From: CAYGSN01 sp964352675
GTDB taxonomy: Bacteria; Pseudomonadota; Alphaproteobacteria; Micavibrionales; Micavibrionaceae
Direction: 5' to 3'
NCBI GenBank assembly: GCA_964352675.1
Contig: CAYGSN010000024.1
Coordinates: 1-28,864, forward strand
Length of the DNA: 28,864 nucleotides
Shown here: piece by piece, positions 7,085 through 15,978 of the stretch
How positions within the stretch are numbered: the first letter of the stretch is position 1
Layout of the letters: every line of letters starts with the position of its first letter
Notes under the pieces: model-generated
The model's database searches: none
The model's input: the letters and a program-made list of their open reading frames with translations, nothing else
What the model was told of the DNA's origin: nothing
Translations under genes and position numbers: made by a program

Positions 7085-9775
7085 ATGAAAACAGTCAACG
7101 ATATACGCTCTGAATTTTTGAACTTTTTCGCCGGCAAAGGCCATGAAATTGTGCCTTCCAGTGCGCTGGTGCCGCAGAACGACCCGACCTTGATGTTCAC
7201 CAATGCCGGGATGGTGCAATTCAAGGACGTTTTTACAGGCAAGGAAAAGCGCGATTATACCCGCGCGGTCAGCTCGCAAAAATGCGTGCGCGCCGGGGGC
7301 AAGCATAACGACCTTGAAAATGTCGGCTATACTGCGCGTCACCACACATTCTTTGAAATGCTGGGCAATTTTTCCTTTGGCGATTATTTCAAGGAAGATG
7401 CCATTGCCATGGCGTGGGAACTGGTGACCAAAAACTTTGCACTGCCGCCCGACAGGCTGTTGGTCACGGTCCATGCGACAGATGAAGAAGCCGCCGCGAT
7501 CTGGAAGAAAGTGACCGGGTTTGCGGACGAAAAAATTATCCGGATCGACAGTGATGATAATTTCTGGCGCATGGGCGATACCGGCCCGTGCGGTCCATGC
7601 ACCGAAATTTTCTATGACCATGGTGAGAAATACTGGGGCGGGCCGCCCGGTTCCCCGGAAGAAGACGGCGACCGCTTTATAGAGATCTGGAACAACGTGT
7701 TCATGCAGTATGAGCAGGTGGATGCTGATACACGCATAGATCTGCCCGCGCAATCTGTGGATACCGGCATGGGGCTGGAACGCATCACCGCCACCTTGAT
7801 GGGCACGAACGACAATTACGCGATCGACATCATGCGGGCATTGCGCGATTGTGTCGCCGATCTCACCGGTGTGGATGTGGAGGGCGATCAGGCGGCCTCG
7901 CATAAGGTTATTGCCGATCATTTGCGCGCGTCCGCGTTCCTGATGGCCGATGGCGTGATGCCGTCGAATGAAGGCCGAGGCTATGTGCTGCGCCGGATTA
8001 TGCGCCGGGCAATGCGTCATGCGCATTTGCTGGGAGCGCAGGACCCTCTGATATACAAACTTTTCCCGGTATTAAAAGAGAAAATGGGCGATGCCTATCC
8101 CGAACTGGGCCGGGCCGAAGCTCTGATCACAAAGACCCTGGAATCTGAGGAAAAACGCTTCAAAGAAACGCTGGACCGTGGCCTGAAAATCCTTGAAGAG
8201 GAAACGGAAAATCTGGGTAAAGGCGATAAACTCGCCGGCGATGTGGCGTTCAAGCTGTATGATACGTTTGGTTTTCCGCTGGACCTGACGCAAGATGCGC
8301 TCAAGGCGCAGGGCATCGGCGTGGATATAGTCGGGTTTGATGCCGCCATGGAGGAGCAAAAACAAAAAGCCCGCGCGGCCTGGAGCGGATCCGGCGATGC
8401 GGCCACAGAAAAAGTCTGGTTCGAAATTTTGGAAGAATTCGGGCCGACCGAGTTTCTGGGGTATGACAGCGAGAGCGCTGAAGCGGTTGTGAAGGCGATT
8501 GTCAAAGACGGCAAGCGTGTTGATGCGCTGAAAGAAGGGGAAGAGGGCATTATCATCCCCAACCAAACACCTTTTTATGCCGAAAGCGGTGGACAGATTG
8601 GGGATAGCGGCGAGGCTGAAACATCTGAAGGCGTATCTCTCGCTGTCACGGACACCAGAAAACAACCCGGCCCCACACATTTACATTATGTAAAATTAAA
8701 CAGGGGGAGCGTTAAGCTTGGGGAAACCGTTAAAATGACAGTCGATCATTCCCGCCGTTCCTCCATCCGCCAAAACCACTCCGTGACTCACCTGATGCAT
8801 GAAGCTCTGCGCCGGGTGCTGGGCGAACACGTGGCGCAGAAAGGCTCGCTGCAGGATGCGGATCGTACGCGGTTTGATATTTCCCATCCCCAGGGGATAA
8901 GCGCGGAAGAGATCGCGCAGGTTGAGGCGCTGGTGAATGAACAAATCGCGGCCGACACGCTTGTTGAAACCCGGCTGATGGCGTTGGATGATGCGCGGGA
9001 GATCGGCGCGATGGCGCTGTTTGGAGAAAAATATGATGATGAGGTGCGCGTGGTGGTGATGGGCACAAAGCCCGAAGGTGCAAATAAGGAATTCTCTATC
9101 GAGCTGTGTGGCGGGACGCATGTAAAGAAAACCGGGGAGATCGAGAAATTCAAAATCATTTCCGAGAGCGCTTTATCCGCCGGTGTGCGCCGGGTAGAGG
9201 CTGTGACCGGGGCGCGGGTCGATGAATACGAAGCCGGGAAACAGGCCGCGCAGCAGGAAGAGCTGGACAGGCTTGCTGGCGAAAATGAAAGGCTCCGTGC
9301 TGAGTTACAGGCACTGGGCGGCACTGAACAGGATGCTGTGCCTCAAACCCCTGAATCGATCATCAAACAGAACAAGCAGCTGGAGAAAAAAATCTCTGAA
9401 ACCCGCCGTAAACAGGCAACGCAGGGCGGGGCTTCCGGTGACATTAAAGAAATCGGCGGGGTGAAGTTCGCGGGCCGCGTGTTGGATGGGTTCCCGCCCA
9501 AGGATCTCAAACCCATGGCGGATGATCTGAAGGCGCAGATCGGCTCCGGCGTGATTGCGCTGGTGGCCACGAATGACGGCAAAGCCTCTATCGTTGTGTG
9601 CGTAACCGATGATCTGACCGGAAAGCTGAACGCCGTTGATTTGGTGAAAATCGGGGCAGAAGCGCTGGGTGGCAAGGGCGGCGGCGGCCGTCCCGATATG
9701 GCGCAGGCTGGCGGCCCGAATGCCGATGCGGCCAATGATGCTGTCGCTGCGATTGAAAAGAATTTGGCCGGTTAG
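7085..9775 (+). CDS. alaS: Alanyl-tRNA synthetase
   Basis: AlaRS charges tRNA-Ala with alanine and edits mis-acylated Ser and Gly. The 896-residue protein is full length. The class II core begins at the N terminus (FLNFFAGKGHEIVPSS, TNAGMVQFKDVF), and GKHNDLENVGYTARHHTFFEMLGNFSFG follows. The editing-domain zinc site is present as H565/H569 (HSVTHLMH) and C675/H679 (CGGTH). The C-Ala domain ends with the family's GGKGGGGRPDMAQAGG stretch. I chose the ATG at 7085-7087 because family members begin at this position; a TTG two codons earlier is possible. No strong ribosome-binding site is visible. The stop is one base from the stop of the convergent orphan gene. Confidence 0.97.
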   Translation: MKTVNDIRSEFLNFFAGKGHEIVPSSALVPQNDPTLMFTNAGMVQFKDVFTGKEKRDYTRAVSSQKCVRAGGKHNDLENVGYTARHHTFFEMLGNFSFGDYFKEDAIAMAWELVTKNFALPPDRLLVTVHATDEEAAAIWKKVTGFADEKIIRIDSDDNFWRMGDTGPCGPCTEIFYDHGEKYWGGPPGSPEEDGDRFIEIWNNVFMQYEQVDADTRIDLPAQSVDTGMGLERITATLMGTNDNYAIDIMRALRDCVADLTGVDVEGDQAASHKVIADHLRASAFLMADGVMPSNEGRGYVLRRIMRRAMRHAHLLGAQDPLIYKLFPVLKEKMGDAYPELGRAEALITKTLESEEKRFKETLDRGLKILEEETENLGKGDKLAGDVAFKLYDTFGFPLDLTQDALKAQGIGVDIVGFDAAMEEQKQKARAAWSGSGDAATEKVWFEILEEFGPTEFLGYDSESAEAVVKAIVKDGKRVDALKEGEEGIIIPNQTPFYAESGGQIGDSGEAETSEGVSLAVTDTRKQPGPTHLHYVKLNRGSVKLGETVKMTVDHSRRSSIRQNHSVTHLMHEALRRVLGEHVAQKGSLQDADRTRFDISHPQGISAEEIAQVEALVNEQIAADTLVETRLMALDDAREIGAMALFGEKYDDEVRVVVMGTKPEGANKEFSIELCGGTHVKKTGEIEKFKIISESALSAGVRRVEAVTGARVDEYEAGKQAAQQEELDRLAGENERLRAELQALGGTEQDAVPQTPESIIKQNKQLEKKISETRRKQATQGGASGDIKEIGGVKFAGRVLDGFPPKDLKPMADDLKAQIGSGVIALVATNDGKASIVVCVTDDLTGKLNAVDLVKIGAEALGGKGGGGRPDMAQAGGPNADAANDAVAAIEKNLAG

Positions 9776-9776
9776 C

Positions 9777-11345
9777 TTAGCCTGCCGGGGCTGTCTTAGG
9801 ATCTGCCGTAAGCTCTGCCTTGTTCGGAAGCGACAGGTGAAAAATCGCTGCTTGATAGGCTTTGATCCGCCCTTCAATTTTTTCTGCCAGGTGGCTCAGC
9901 TTGTTGCTTGCCCCCTGATAGGTGTTAAGCGGTTTCTCTAATGCTTCATTGATTGCAACGCAGTAATCCCGCTCGGCCTCTAGGTTTTTCTCCTCCCGGC
10001 GCAGGGTTTGCAATTCACGGGCAAATGCAATGAGCTCGTCATCAACGTGGTCCGGGTTTGCGCTGAGGCGGAAAGACCCGACAAGGGCAAGATCGTCTTT
10101 GTTATCTGATGTTGCTGTTTGATTGCTTTGCTCCTCTGGTTTTTCTATCGAGGACAGATCAGGATATTCTAAAGGTGCGTTTTTCGTATGCTGTGACTCT
10201 GTTATCCGGTTTGACCGGTCCTGGGCATACAGGCGCCGCGGATCGTCTTTGGCAAGTTTTCCCACCAGCGCATCGTGGGTTTTATGCAACTCACGTAAAT
10301 TATTGAGCAGGCCCATATATGTTTTTTCGTTTTCTTCCATGTCCAGAGGGGCCAGCTCATAGGCTTCGTCGATATTGATTCTGCGCTTTTTTTCTTCAGC
10401 GATTTGATCCTGGTAAGCGGCAATTTTTTGATTTGCAGCTTCAATCTTTTCTCTAAGTGTTGCCTTCCCGGAAGAGATAATTTCCTGCGGCGATTTGGGT
10501 TGCGGCGTAGCCAAGGCTGGCGTGCGGCGCGGTGGCTTGCGACCTTCGTGCTCCGCTTTATCTTGTTCTGGATCGGGGACCACAATCTGAAATTTTAACT
10601 CATCGGTTAGAGGAAACCTCCTGCGTGTCGGAAGGCGCCTTGCAATAGCAAAAAGGTTTTGGGTTGCGTCTGCCTCTTCAATATTATGAAAAAGGGTGGC
10701 AGCGCGAAATGGCGCGTGATGAATGCCCTCGGCATAAGCGTTTTGAGCATAGCGTCCTCGCATGTATTCTTCTGAAAAAGTGCTGTGTCTTCTGGCGTTG
10801 ATTAGCCGCGTTGAAAAACGAGCATTCACAGGCATGGAAGATGTCAGCTCTTGCTGTTGAGCGGCGCTGAGCCTCTTAAGTTTATTTAGTGCTTTTCTGC
10901 CAGTTCTTAGCACGGAAAGAATATCCTGAACCGCTTTTTGAACTTCAAAATGATGCTTGTACAAAGCATCAAAGCTGTCTGGACTGATTTCATACAGCTC
11001 CATCAAAAGCTCTTCAATCGCTTCTCTTGTTTTGGATGGCTGCGGTTCTGTGTTGGAACCAGCATCAGAGGGGTGTTTCATCTCGAAGCCCATTTCTTTG
11101 AGCATCGTTTTTATTGTTCTCTGAGCGCGCGTGGTGTCGAGTTTAGCAGGCTCGGGTCTCTGGTCTTCAGGGATCCTCACCTTGGCGTCTTCTACCAAAT
11201 TCTGAAGATCCACTATTACGGGGTGCGGGCCGTTTCGTCCCGTCAGGGCCGAAGTCACAGTGATCGCGGTCTTGAGGCCTATAACTGTTCCTTTTAAAGC
11301 AATTGTCTTGATCATCATACTCTGCCTAATGGTGTTGAAATTCAC
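9777..11345 (-). CDS. Unrecognised coiled-coil protein (orphan, low GC)
   Basis: I do not recognise this 522-residue protein. It has no signal peptide, membrane segment or catalytic motif that I can see. Residues 10-36 are mildly hydrophobic. Residues 105-165 are helical, 260-292 form a proline/lysine-rich linker, and 293-325 and 340-365 look like coiled coils. Residues 385-425 are low complexity and acidic, and 433-505 form a second coiled-coil region containing the only cysteine (C462). The GTG start at 11343-11345 has AGGA 4 bases upstream; ATGs at residues 10 and 11 with AGG 6 bases upstream of the first are an equally good choice. Hand counts of sample lines give about 37-45% GC, against about 65% for a line of alaS, which suggests acquired DNA. 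A TTGACA hexamer lies at 11372-11377 on this strand. Confidence 0.72.
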   Translation of the reverse strand: MNFNTIRQSMMIKTIALKGTVIGLKTAITVTSALTGRNGPHPVIVDLQNLVEDAKVRIPEDQRPEPAKLDTTRAQRTIKTMLKEMGFEMKHPSDAGSNTEPQPSKTREAIEELLMELYEISPDSFDALYKHHFEVQKAVQDILSVLRTGRKALNKLKRLSAAQQQELTSSMPVNARFSTRLINARRHSTFSEEYMRGRYAQNAYAEGIHHAPFRAATLFHNIEEADATQNLFAIARRLPTRRRFPLTDELKFQIVVPDPEQDKAEHEGRKPPRRTPALATPQPKSPQEIISSGKATLREKIEAANQKIAAYQDQIAEEKKRRINIDEAYELAPLDMEENEKTYMGLLNNLRELHKTHDALVGKLAKDDPRRLYAQDRSNRITESQHTKNAPLEYPDLSSIEKPEEQSNQTATSDNKDDLALVGSFRLSANPDHVDDELIAFARELQTLRREEKNLEAERDYCVAINEALEKPLNTYQGASNKLSHLAEKIEGRIKAYQAAIFHLSLPNKAELTADPKTAPAG

Positions 11346-11400
11346 TTTTTCCTAGCGCGGCACAATGTTTATGTCAAGTTTATTTTCAGATATTTCTGCC

Positions 11401-11429
11401 TTGCCTTAACCCGGCCTAGCCGTTATAAA
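11401..11429 (+). promoter_or_regulatory. Sigma-70-like promoter of ndk
   Basis: TTGCCT at 11401-11406 and TATAAA at 11424-11429 are separated by exactly 17 bases, close to the housekeeping consensus. Transcription would start near 11436, leaving a leader of about 36 bases before the ndk ATG, which has AAGGA in front of it. Confidence 0.55.
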
Positions 11430-11471
11430 CGCAAACACGTTTGTTTTGAGATAATTACAAGGATAGAAACT

Positions 11472-11894
11472 ATGGCCACAGAACGCACATTTTCAATCAT
11501 CAAGCCCGATGCCACGCGCCGCAACCTGACAGGCGCGATCAATGCCAAGCTCGAAGAGGCGGGGCTGCGCATCATCGCACAAAAGCGCATTCACATGACC
11601 AAGGAGCAAGCTGAAGGATTTTATGCCGTGCATAAGGAACGCCCGTTTTTTGGTGAATTGACCGAGTTTATGAGTTCCGAGCCTGTTGTCGTCCAGGTTC
11701 TGGAAGGTGAAAACGCCGTTGCCAAAAACCGCGAGGTCATGGGCGCGACAAATCCTGAAGAGGCCGAAGCGGGAACCATCCGCAAGGAATACGCCCTGAA
11801 TATCGGGGAAAATTCCGTGCACGGTTCCGACAGCCTCGAAAACGCAGACATCGAGGTTGCTTATTTCTTCAAGGATGACGAAATCGTCGGCTAA
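11472..11894 (+). CDS. ndk: Nucleoside diphosphate kinase
   Basis: Ndk moves the gamma-phosphate of ATP to other (deoxy)nucleoside diphosphates through a phosphohistidine, balancing nucleotide pools in the cytosol. At 140 residues it has the normal length. The N-terminal ERTFSIIKPDA, the central RPFFGELTEFMSSEPVV, and the active-site segment NSVHGSDS with His117 are all present. The ATG is preceded by AAGGA at good spacing and by a promoter in the same spacer. It is a single gene flanked by minus-strand genes on both sides; its stop is 3 bases from the stop of the histidine kinase. Confidence 0.98.
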   Translation: MATERTFSIIKPDATRRNLTGAINAKLEEAGLRIIAQKRIHMTKEQAEGFYAVHKERPFFGELTEFMSSEPVVVQVLEGENAVAKNREVMGATNPEEAEAGTIRKEYALNIGENSVHGSDSLENADIEVAYFFKDDEIVG

Positions 11895-11904
11895 GGCTTA
11901 GCCG
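11888..11904. repeat. Palindrome containing the stop codons of ndk and the kinase gene
   Basis: CGGCTAAGGCTTAGCCG has 8-base arms around a single central base. The TAA of ndk lies in the left arm and the TAA of the convergent kinase gene in the right. With a one-base centre the hairpin must open a few pairs to loop, and no T-run follows, so it is not a convincing intrinsic terminator. It may simply reflect the two overlapping gene ends. Confidence 0.5.
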
Positions 11905-14900
11905 TGCTCCAGCCAGTTCTGGATAAATTCTTTGGCTCTCCGGTTCGCATCGGGGAGCTTTTTTGCATCCGCCCAGGATTCAGGGCCTTTGCCCGCCGCG
12001 GCATTTTTTTCAATCTGTCCGGCCAGTATGCTGAGTTCGGTAATGCCGAAATTCGCGGCCATGCCTTTTAATTCATGAGCGCGGTCCTGAAGGGATTGCA
12101 GATCGTTTGTGTCTTCCTGGCTTCCAATCAGTCCCAGAATTTCATCCGCTTTGTCCATACAGCTCTGCAGCAGCCCTTTTGTCTGCTCTTTGCCAAGAGA
12201 GCCGAGAAGATTGTCCAGCATCGCCGTGTTGACGATTATGTTGTCCCCGGCTTTGTTCTTATCCGTATCCATATCCGTGTCTAAGGCCCCGGCATAGTCG
12301 TCTTCCTGCTCGCTTTCCTTGATGATTTCTTCAAAGCTTTTGGTTTCGAAAACCGGGCCTTCACCGTTTTCTTCCATGCTTTCCAGATAGCTCTGTATCG
12401 GTGAAATGGCATTGCCTTGGCCGTAAAGCGTTTCTTCCTCGTTATATCCCTCAAAGCCGGCCTCTTCCTCCATCGGCGCGGGCGCAGAAGGCGGGGCAGG
12501 AGTGGAATAAGCCAGTGGCGCAATGTCGGCCAGTACTTCCGGCATTTTCAGGCGGCCGTGATAAACATCAGCAATCGTGTTGCGCAGCTTTTCGTAGTCG
12601 ATCGGTTTGGCAATGAAGCCGTTCATCCCCGATTCATATGCGGCATCAATATCGCGCTGGTTCAGGTTTCCTGTGATGGCGATGATGGGGGTGCTCAGGC
12701 TGTGTTCGCCCGGCAGGCCGCGGATTTTTTCTGTTGTCTCCAGGCCGCTCATCCCCGTCAGGTTGACATCCATGAAGATCACATCAAAACGGTTTTCCCG
12801 GCAGGTGATCAGGGCTTTTTCGCCGCTTTCACAGCCAGTCACATGGTGACCGTCTTTTTGCAGGAAGCTCTGCAAAACCTTCCTGTTGATGTCGTTGTCC
12901 TCCACCACCATGATATTCATTTCGGGAATGGTCTCTTTAATGCGCGTATGGGGTTTAGAATCAGGGCTTTCCGTTGCTTTTGCGGCCTGCCCCTCGGGCA
13001 GCTTTAGTGTAAAGAAGAAGGTCGAGCCTTTTCCAACCTGGCTTTTAAGGCCGATGCTTCCGCCCATGGCGGTGATCAGGCGCTTACAAATTGCCAGCCC
13101 CAGGCCGGAACCCCCATATTTGCGTGAGACACTCTCATCGGCTTGCTCAAACGGATTGAACAGGTTTTCCTGCGCCTCTTCCGGAATGCCGATACCGGTA
13201 TCCTCAATGGCGAAATAAATCTCGTATTCATTACGTTTTTCACCGTCGTTATAGCCCATCTTCTCCAGTCGCAGATGTAGCCTGACGGTGCCCTTATCAG
13301 TGAATTTAATAGCGTTGCTTACGAGGTTTAATATTACCTGCCGCAGGCGCGTGGGGTCGCCAACCACATATTGCGGCACATCCGGTGCACGCTCCAGTTT
13401 CAGGGTTGTGCCTTTATCTGCCGCATGGCCGGACATCAATGTCACCACGCTTTGCATGAGGGAGGGCAGGTCGAAATCTATGCTCTCCAGCTGCATGCTG
13501 TCCGTTTCGATTTTCTCAAAATCCAGGATGTCATTCAGGAGTGCCATCATCGTGTCGCCGGAGGTCTGAATAGCGCCGATAAAATCGCCCTGCTCGCGGC
13601 TGAGCTTTGTGTCCTTCAACAGCCGCACAATCCCCATAATGCCGGTCATCGGTGTGCGGATCTCGTGAGAGACCACCGCCAGGAACGCAGATTTTGCGCG
13701 GTTGGCCTTATCGGCCATGTCTTTGGCGCGGCGCATTTCCTCCGTGCGCATGATTTCCCGCTCCCGCAGTTCGGCCATCAACTCGCGCTCACGTTCGATT
13801 ACACGCAGAAGCCGGGCCTGGTCAGCCGATTCCTTGGACTTCTGGATACGCGTCATGGATTGCGCGGCGCGGTCTTCGCGGGCCTTGATATTGCGACGCT
13901 CCTCCTCCATAAGCTTGATCCGCCCCTGCACTGCAATGATAAAGCATATTCCGGCGGGCAGAAGGCCGATCCAATAGGCCGGTATCGCTGCCGGACCACA
14001 CAACCCGGAAATCATCCATCCCAGGAAAAGGACTGCCCATCCCGCGGAAAAAATGTAATAGGGGCGCCGCGTTTCCTGCTTGTGAAAGAGGCTAAGGAAA
14101 GCGATAAACGCCATGCTTAGCGCCATAGGCACGAACAAAAGCGCGGGTTTCAGCGCCGTATCGGAATCAAACAGCGCAAAGTTTAAAATGGTGCAGGCGA
14201 TCGCCAGCGCGCCCAAGGCGGAGAGAGCGGTGTTTCTCCCGTAGGAATCTGATCCCGTGCGCAGGAACAAATCTGCGGCGTAAAGACCTGTTAGCGCGAT
14301 AAATAAAATAAGTCCTCCCAGGACTTCCCCCTGCAGAGCATAAATCTGCACGAAGCTGTTCTCCAGCGCCCAGTAGAAAATCAGATTAAGAGCGAAAAAC
14401 ACCGCATAAACGCCATGCCAGGCGTCTTTGTTGATGACCGCAATCGCAATGAAAAACCCCGACAGGAGGAGCAGGGCTATGCCGATCACTGCAGAAAAAA
14501 TATCATGTCCCGCATGGCCCTGAAAGTAATAATCCTGAGCGCTTATGAACGGGGCGAGAGTCACAGGAAATCCGGCCTCCGGCAGGGCATACACGGCCAG
14601 GATGACCATTTGGCCGCTGCGGATAGATAGCGGCAGGGCGCGGCCACCCATCAAGGCCCCGCTCGTTTGACCCGCATCCTCGTTAGGGCGGGAGGAGTTA
14701 AACAGAGTTTGCCGCGTTGTATAATTCTCAACCACGAGGCTTTTCACCAGGCCCGTGCGGCCGTCTGCCATGTGGCCGAAATCCAGCACCCAGTTCTCGT
14801 TCGTGGTGGCGTTGTAAACCGTAAGGGCGATCCATGCTCCCCGGCCCTGCGTGCCCAGGGGAATGGTTGATCCCTCCTGTTTTTCTCCGCGCTGGTTGTT

Positions 14901-15122
14901 CAGGTAACCAGAAACCACAGCTTGATAGCTAAGCTGCCCGTTTATATCGGGTGTAAGATACATCCCCCCGGCAAGCGATATCTTTTGCTGGGTTGAGTTT
15001 AGTTCAACTCTTGCGGTTTTCTGGGTTTGTGCCTGCGCGAGAACCGGATTCAAGATGTTTACAGCCCCCAGGCAGAGAGCGAGAATGAAAAGTAAAACAG
15101 TAAAGGCGCAATGCGGTTTCAA
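11898..15122 (-). CDS. Hybrid sensor histidine kinase: 7TMR-DISM sensor, HisKA, HATPase, REC, Hpt
   Basis: This is a tripartite phosphorelay kinase of 1074 residues. A signal peptide (about 1-30) leads into a periplasmic beta-rich region (about 40-195) of the DISMED2 type. Seven membrane segments follow (about 208-230, 236-255, 263-285, 297-317, 326-347, 355-373, 381-398) as in 7TMR-DISM receptors, then a charged coiled coil (401-475). HisKA has His486 in VVSHEIRTPMTG. The ATPase domain shows NLVSNAIKF, DTGIGIP and GGSGLGLAI. The receiver has ED at 741-742, Asp785 in FMDVN and Lys839. After an acidic linker (about 880-960), an Hpt domain carries His1016 in AHELKG. The start is a TTG at 15120-15122 and no good ribosome-binding site is seen. 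The relay could end at an outside regulator, but no dedicated partner is adjacent. Confidence 0.93.
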   Translation of the reverse strand: MKPHCAFTVLLFILALCLGAVNILNPVLAQAQTQKTARVELNSTQQKISLAGGMYLTPDINGQLSYQAVVSGYLNNQRGEKQEGSTIPLGTQGRGAWIALTVYNATTNENWVLDFGHMADGRTGLVKSLVVENYTTRQTLFNSSRPNEDAGQTSGALMGGRALPLSIRSGQMVILAVYALPEAGFPVTLAPFISAQDYYFQGHAGHDIFSAVIGIALLLLSGFFIAIAVINKDAWHGVYAVFFALNLIFYWALENSFVQIYALQGEVLGGLILFIALTGLYAADLFLRTGSDSYGRNTALSALGALAIACTILNFALFDSDTALKPALLFVPMALSMAFIAFLSLFHKQETRRPYYIFSAGWAVLFLGWMISGLCGPAAIPAYWIGLLPAGICFIIAVQGRIKLMEEERRNIKAREDRAAQSMTRIQKSKESADQARLLRVIERERELMAELREREIMRTEEMRRAKDMADKANRAKSAFLAVVSHEIRTPMTGIMGIVRLLKDTKLSREQGDFIGAIQTSGDTMMALLNDILDFEKIETDSMQLESIDFDLPSLMQSVVTLMSGHAADKGTTLKLERAPDVPQYVVGDPTRLRQVILNLVSNAIKFTDKGTVRLHLRLEKMGYNDGEKRNEYEIYFAIEDTGIGIPEEAQENLFNPFEQADESVSRKYGGSGLGLAICKRLITAMGGSIGLKSQVGKGSTFFFTLKLPEGQAAKATESPDSKPHTRIKETIPEMNIMVVEDNDINRKVLQSFLQKDGHHVTGCESGEKALITCRENRFDVIFMDVNLTGMSGLETTEKIRGLPGEHSLSTPIIAITGNLNQRDIDAAYESGMNGFIAKPIDYEKLRNTIADVYHGRLKMPEVLADIAPLAYSTPAPPSAPAPMEEEAGFEGYNEEETLYGQGNAISPIQSYLESMEENGEGPVFETKSFEEIIKESEQEDDYAGALDTDMDTDKNKAGDNIIVNTAMLDNLLGSLGKEQTKGLLQSCMDKADEILGLIGSQEDTNDLQSLQDRAHELKGMAANFGITELSILAGQIEKNAAAGKGPESWADAKKLPDANRRAKEFIQNWLEHG

Positions 15123-15137
15123 AATATCTGTTCACGG

Positions 15138-15151
15138 TTTTTTTGGGGGGG
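15138..15151. repeat. T7G7 homopolymer pair upstream of the kinase start
   Basis: Seven T are followed directly by seven G on the plus strand (C7A7 on the coding strand). The tract lies in the 37-base gap between the Cox IV-like gene and the TTG start of the kinase, 16-29 bases before that start. Such tracts are prone to slippage. A length change here would alter leader spacing, not the reading frame. Confidence 0.6.
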
Positions 15152-15159
15152 TAAAAGTG

Positions 15160-15306
15160 CTATCTGATAAAAGCCAGAGCCATCAACACCAAAACGATCA
15201 CGGTGGCATATATGCTGTATTTCCCAACTTTTGTAAAAGATTCCCACATGTTGTTTGCGCGCTCTAACTCTTGTGGGTCCGGCTCGACTGTCTGGTGATT
15301 GCCCAT
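15160..15306 (-). CDS. aa3-type cytochrome c oxidase subunit IV-like microprotein
   Basis: This 48-residue protein has a polar N-terminal half and one C-terminal membrane helix (about residues 29-47, YSIYATVIVLVLMALAFI). The segment MWESFTKVGKYS just before the helix matches the bacterial aa3 oxidase subunit IV family (COX4_pro_2), whose members are a single helix that packs against the oxidase core. The ATG at 15304-15306 has GAGGA about 5 bases upstream. It lies 66 bases after purN and 37 bases before the kinase on the same strand. No other oxidase gene is near, which is common for this small subunit. Confidence 0.82.
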   Translation of the reverse strand: MGNHQTVEPDPQELERANNMWESFTKVGKYSIYATVIVLVLMALAFIR

Positions 15307-15372
15307 TTTTATCCTCGTCTCTTAAAATGAATAGGGTTTAAAGCCTCATGATTTTAAGGGATTTTCGGGGGT

Positions 15373-15978
15373 TCATCCAGTCTTTTGTTGTTTTTCAGCA
15401 AGGATGCAAAGGGCTTCAGGATAGGCAATATGTTCAGCCTCCAAAACCCGTTCTGCCAGTGTTTCCACGTTATCACCGTCTAAAATAGGGATGGATTTTT
15501 GCAGGATAATCTCGCCACTGTCCATTTCCGGGATGACGTAGTGAATGGTGCAGCCCGCCTCTGATGCGCCATCAGCCAGCGCCCGCGCATGCGTGTCCAG
15601 CCCTTTATAGGCAGGAAGCAGGGAAGGATGAATGTTGATAATTTTGTCCGGCCACCGCGCAATAAAATCGCTGGAGAGAATACGCATGAACCCGGCCAGA
15701 CAAATCAGGTCGATATTATAGTTTTCAAGCACTTTTAGGATAGCGGCCTCAAACTCCGCCTTGCTGTCAAAATCCCCGTGTGGAACGGTTTCGGCGGGAA
15801 TTCCTGCTTTTTCTGCACGTTCCAGCCCCTGTACGCCGGTCTTGTTGGACAGGACCACCTCGATTTGCGCCGGGAATTGCGGCTCCGCGCAGGCATCAAT
15901 CAGGGATTGCAGGTTACTACCGCGTCCCGAAATGAAAACGGCAAGTTTCAGCTTTTTATGAGTGTTTTCTAAACCCAT
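15373..15978 (-). CDS. purN: Phosphoribosylglycinamide formyltransferase
   Basis: PurN transfers a formyl group from 10-formyl-tetrahydrofolate to GAR, the third step of de novo purine synthesis. The 201-residue protein has the substrate loop ISGRGSNLQSL at 15-25, the folate-site segment LAGFMRILS, and the catalytic stretch INIHPSLLPAYKG followed by D in MDSGEII. Its start overlaps the end of purM by 10 bases, the usual purMN arrangement with coupled translation. The start at 15976-15978 gives a short polar N terminus; MGLENTHKK precedes the first strand. Confidence 0.97.
   Translation of the reverse strand: MGLENTHKKLKLAVFISGRGSNLQSLIDACAEPQFPAQIEVVLSNKTGVQGLERAEKAGIPAETVPHGDFDSKAEFEAAILKVLENYNIDLICLAGFMRILSSDFIARWPDKIINIHPSLLPAYKGLDTHARALADGASEAGCTIHYVIPEMDSGEIILQKSIPILDGDNVETLAERVLEAEHIAYPEALCILAEKQQKTG

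Noticed and set aside
7076..8026. A 316-codon frame on the minus strand
   Set aside because: It is opposite the conserved N-terminal half of alaS and has no independent support.
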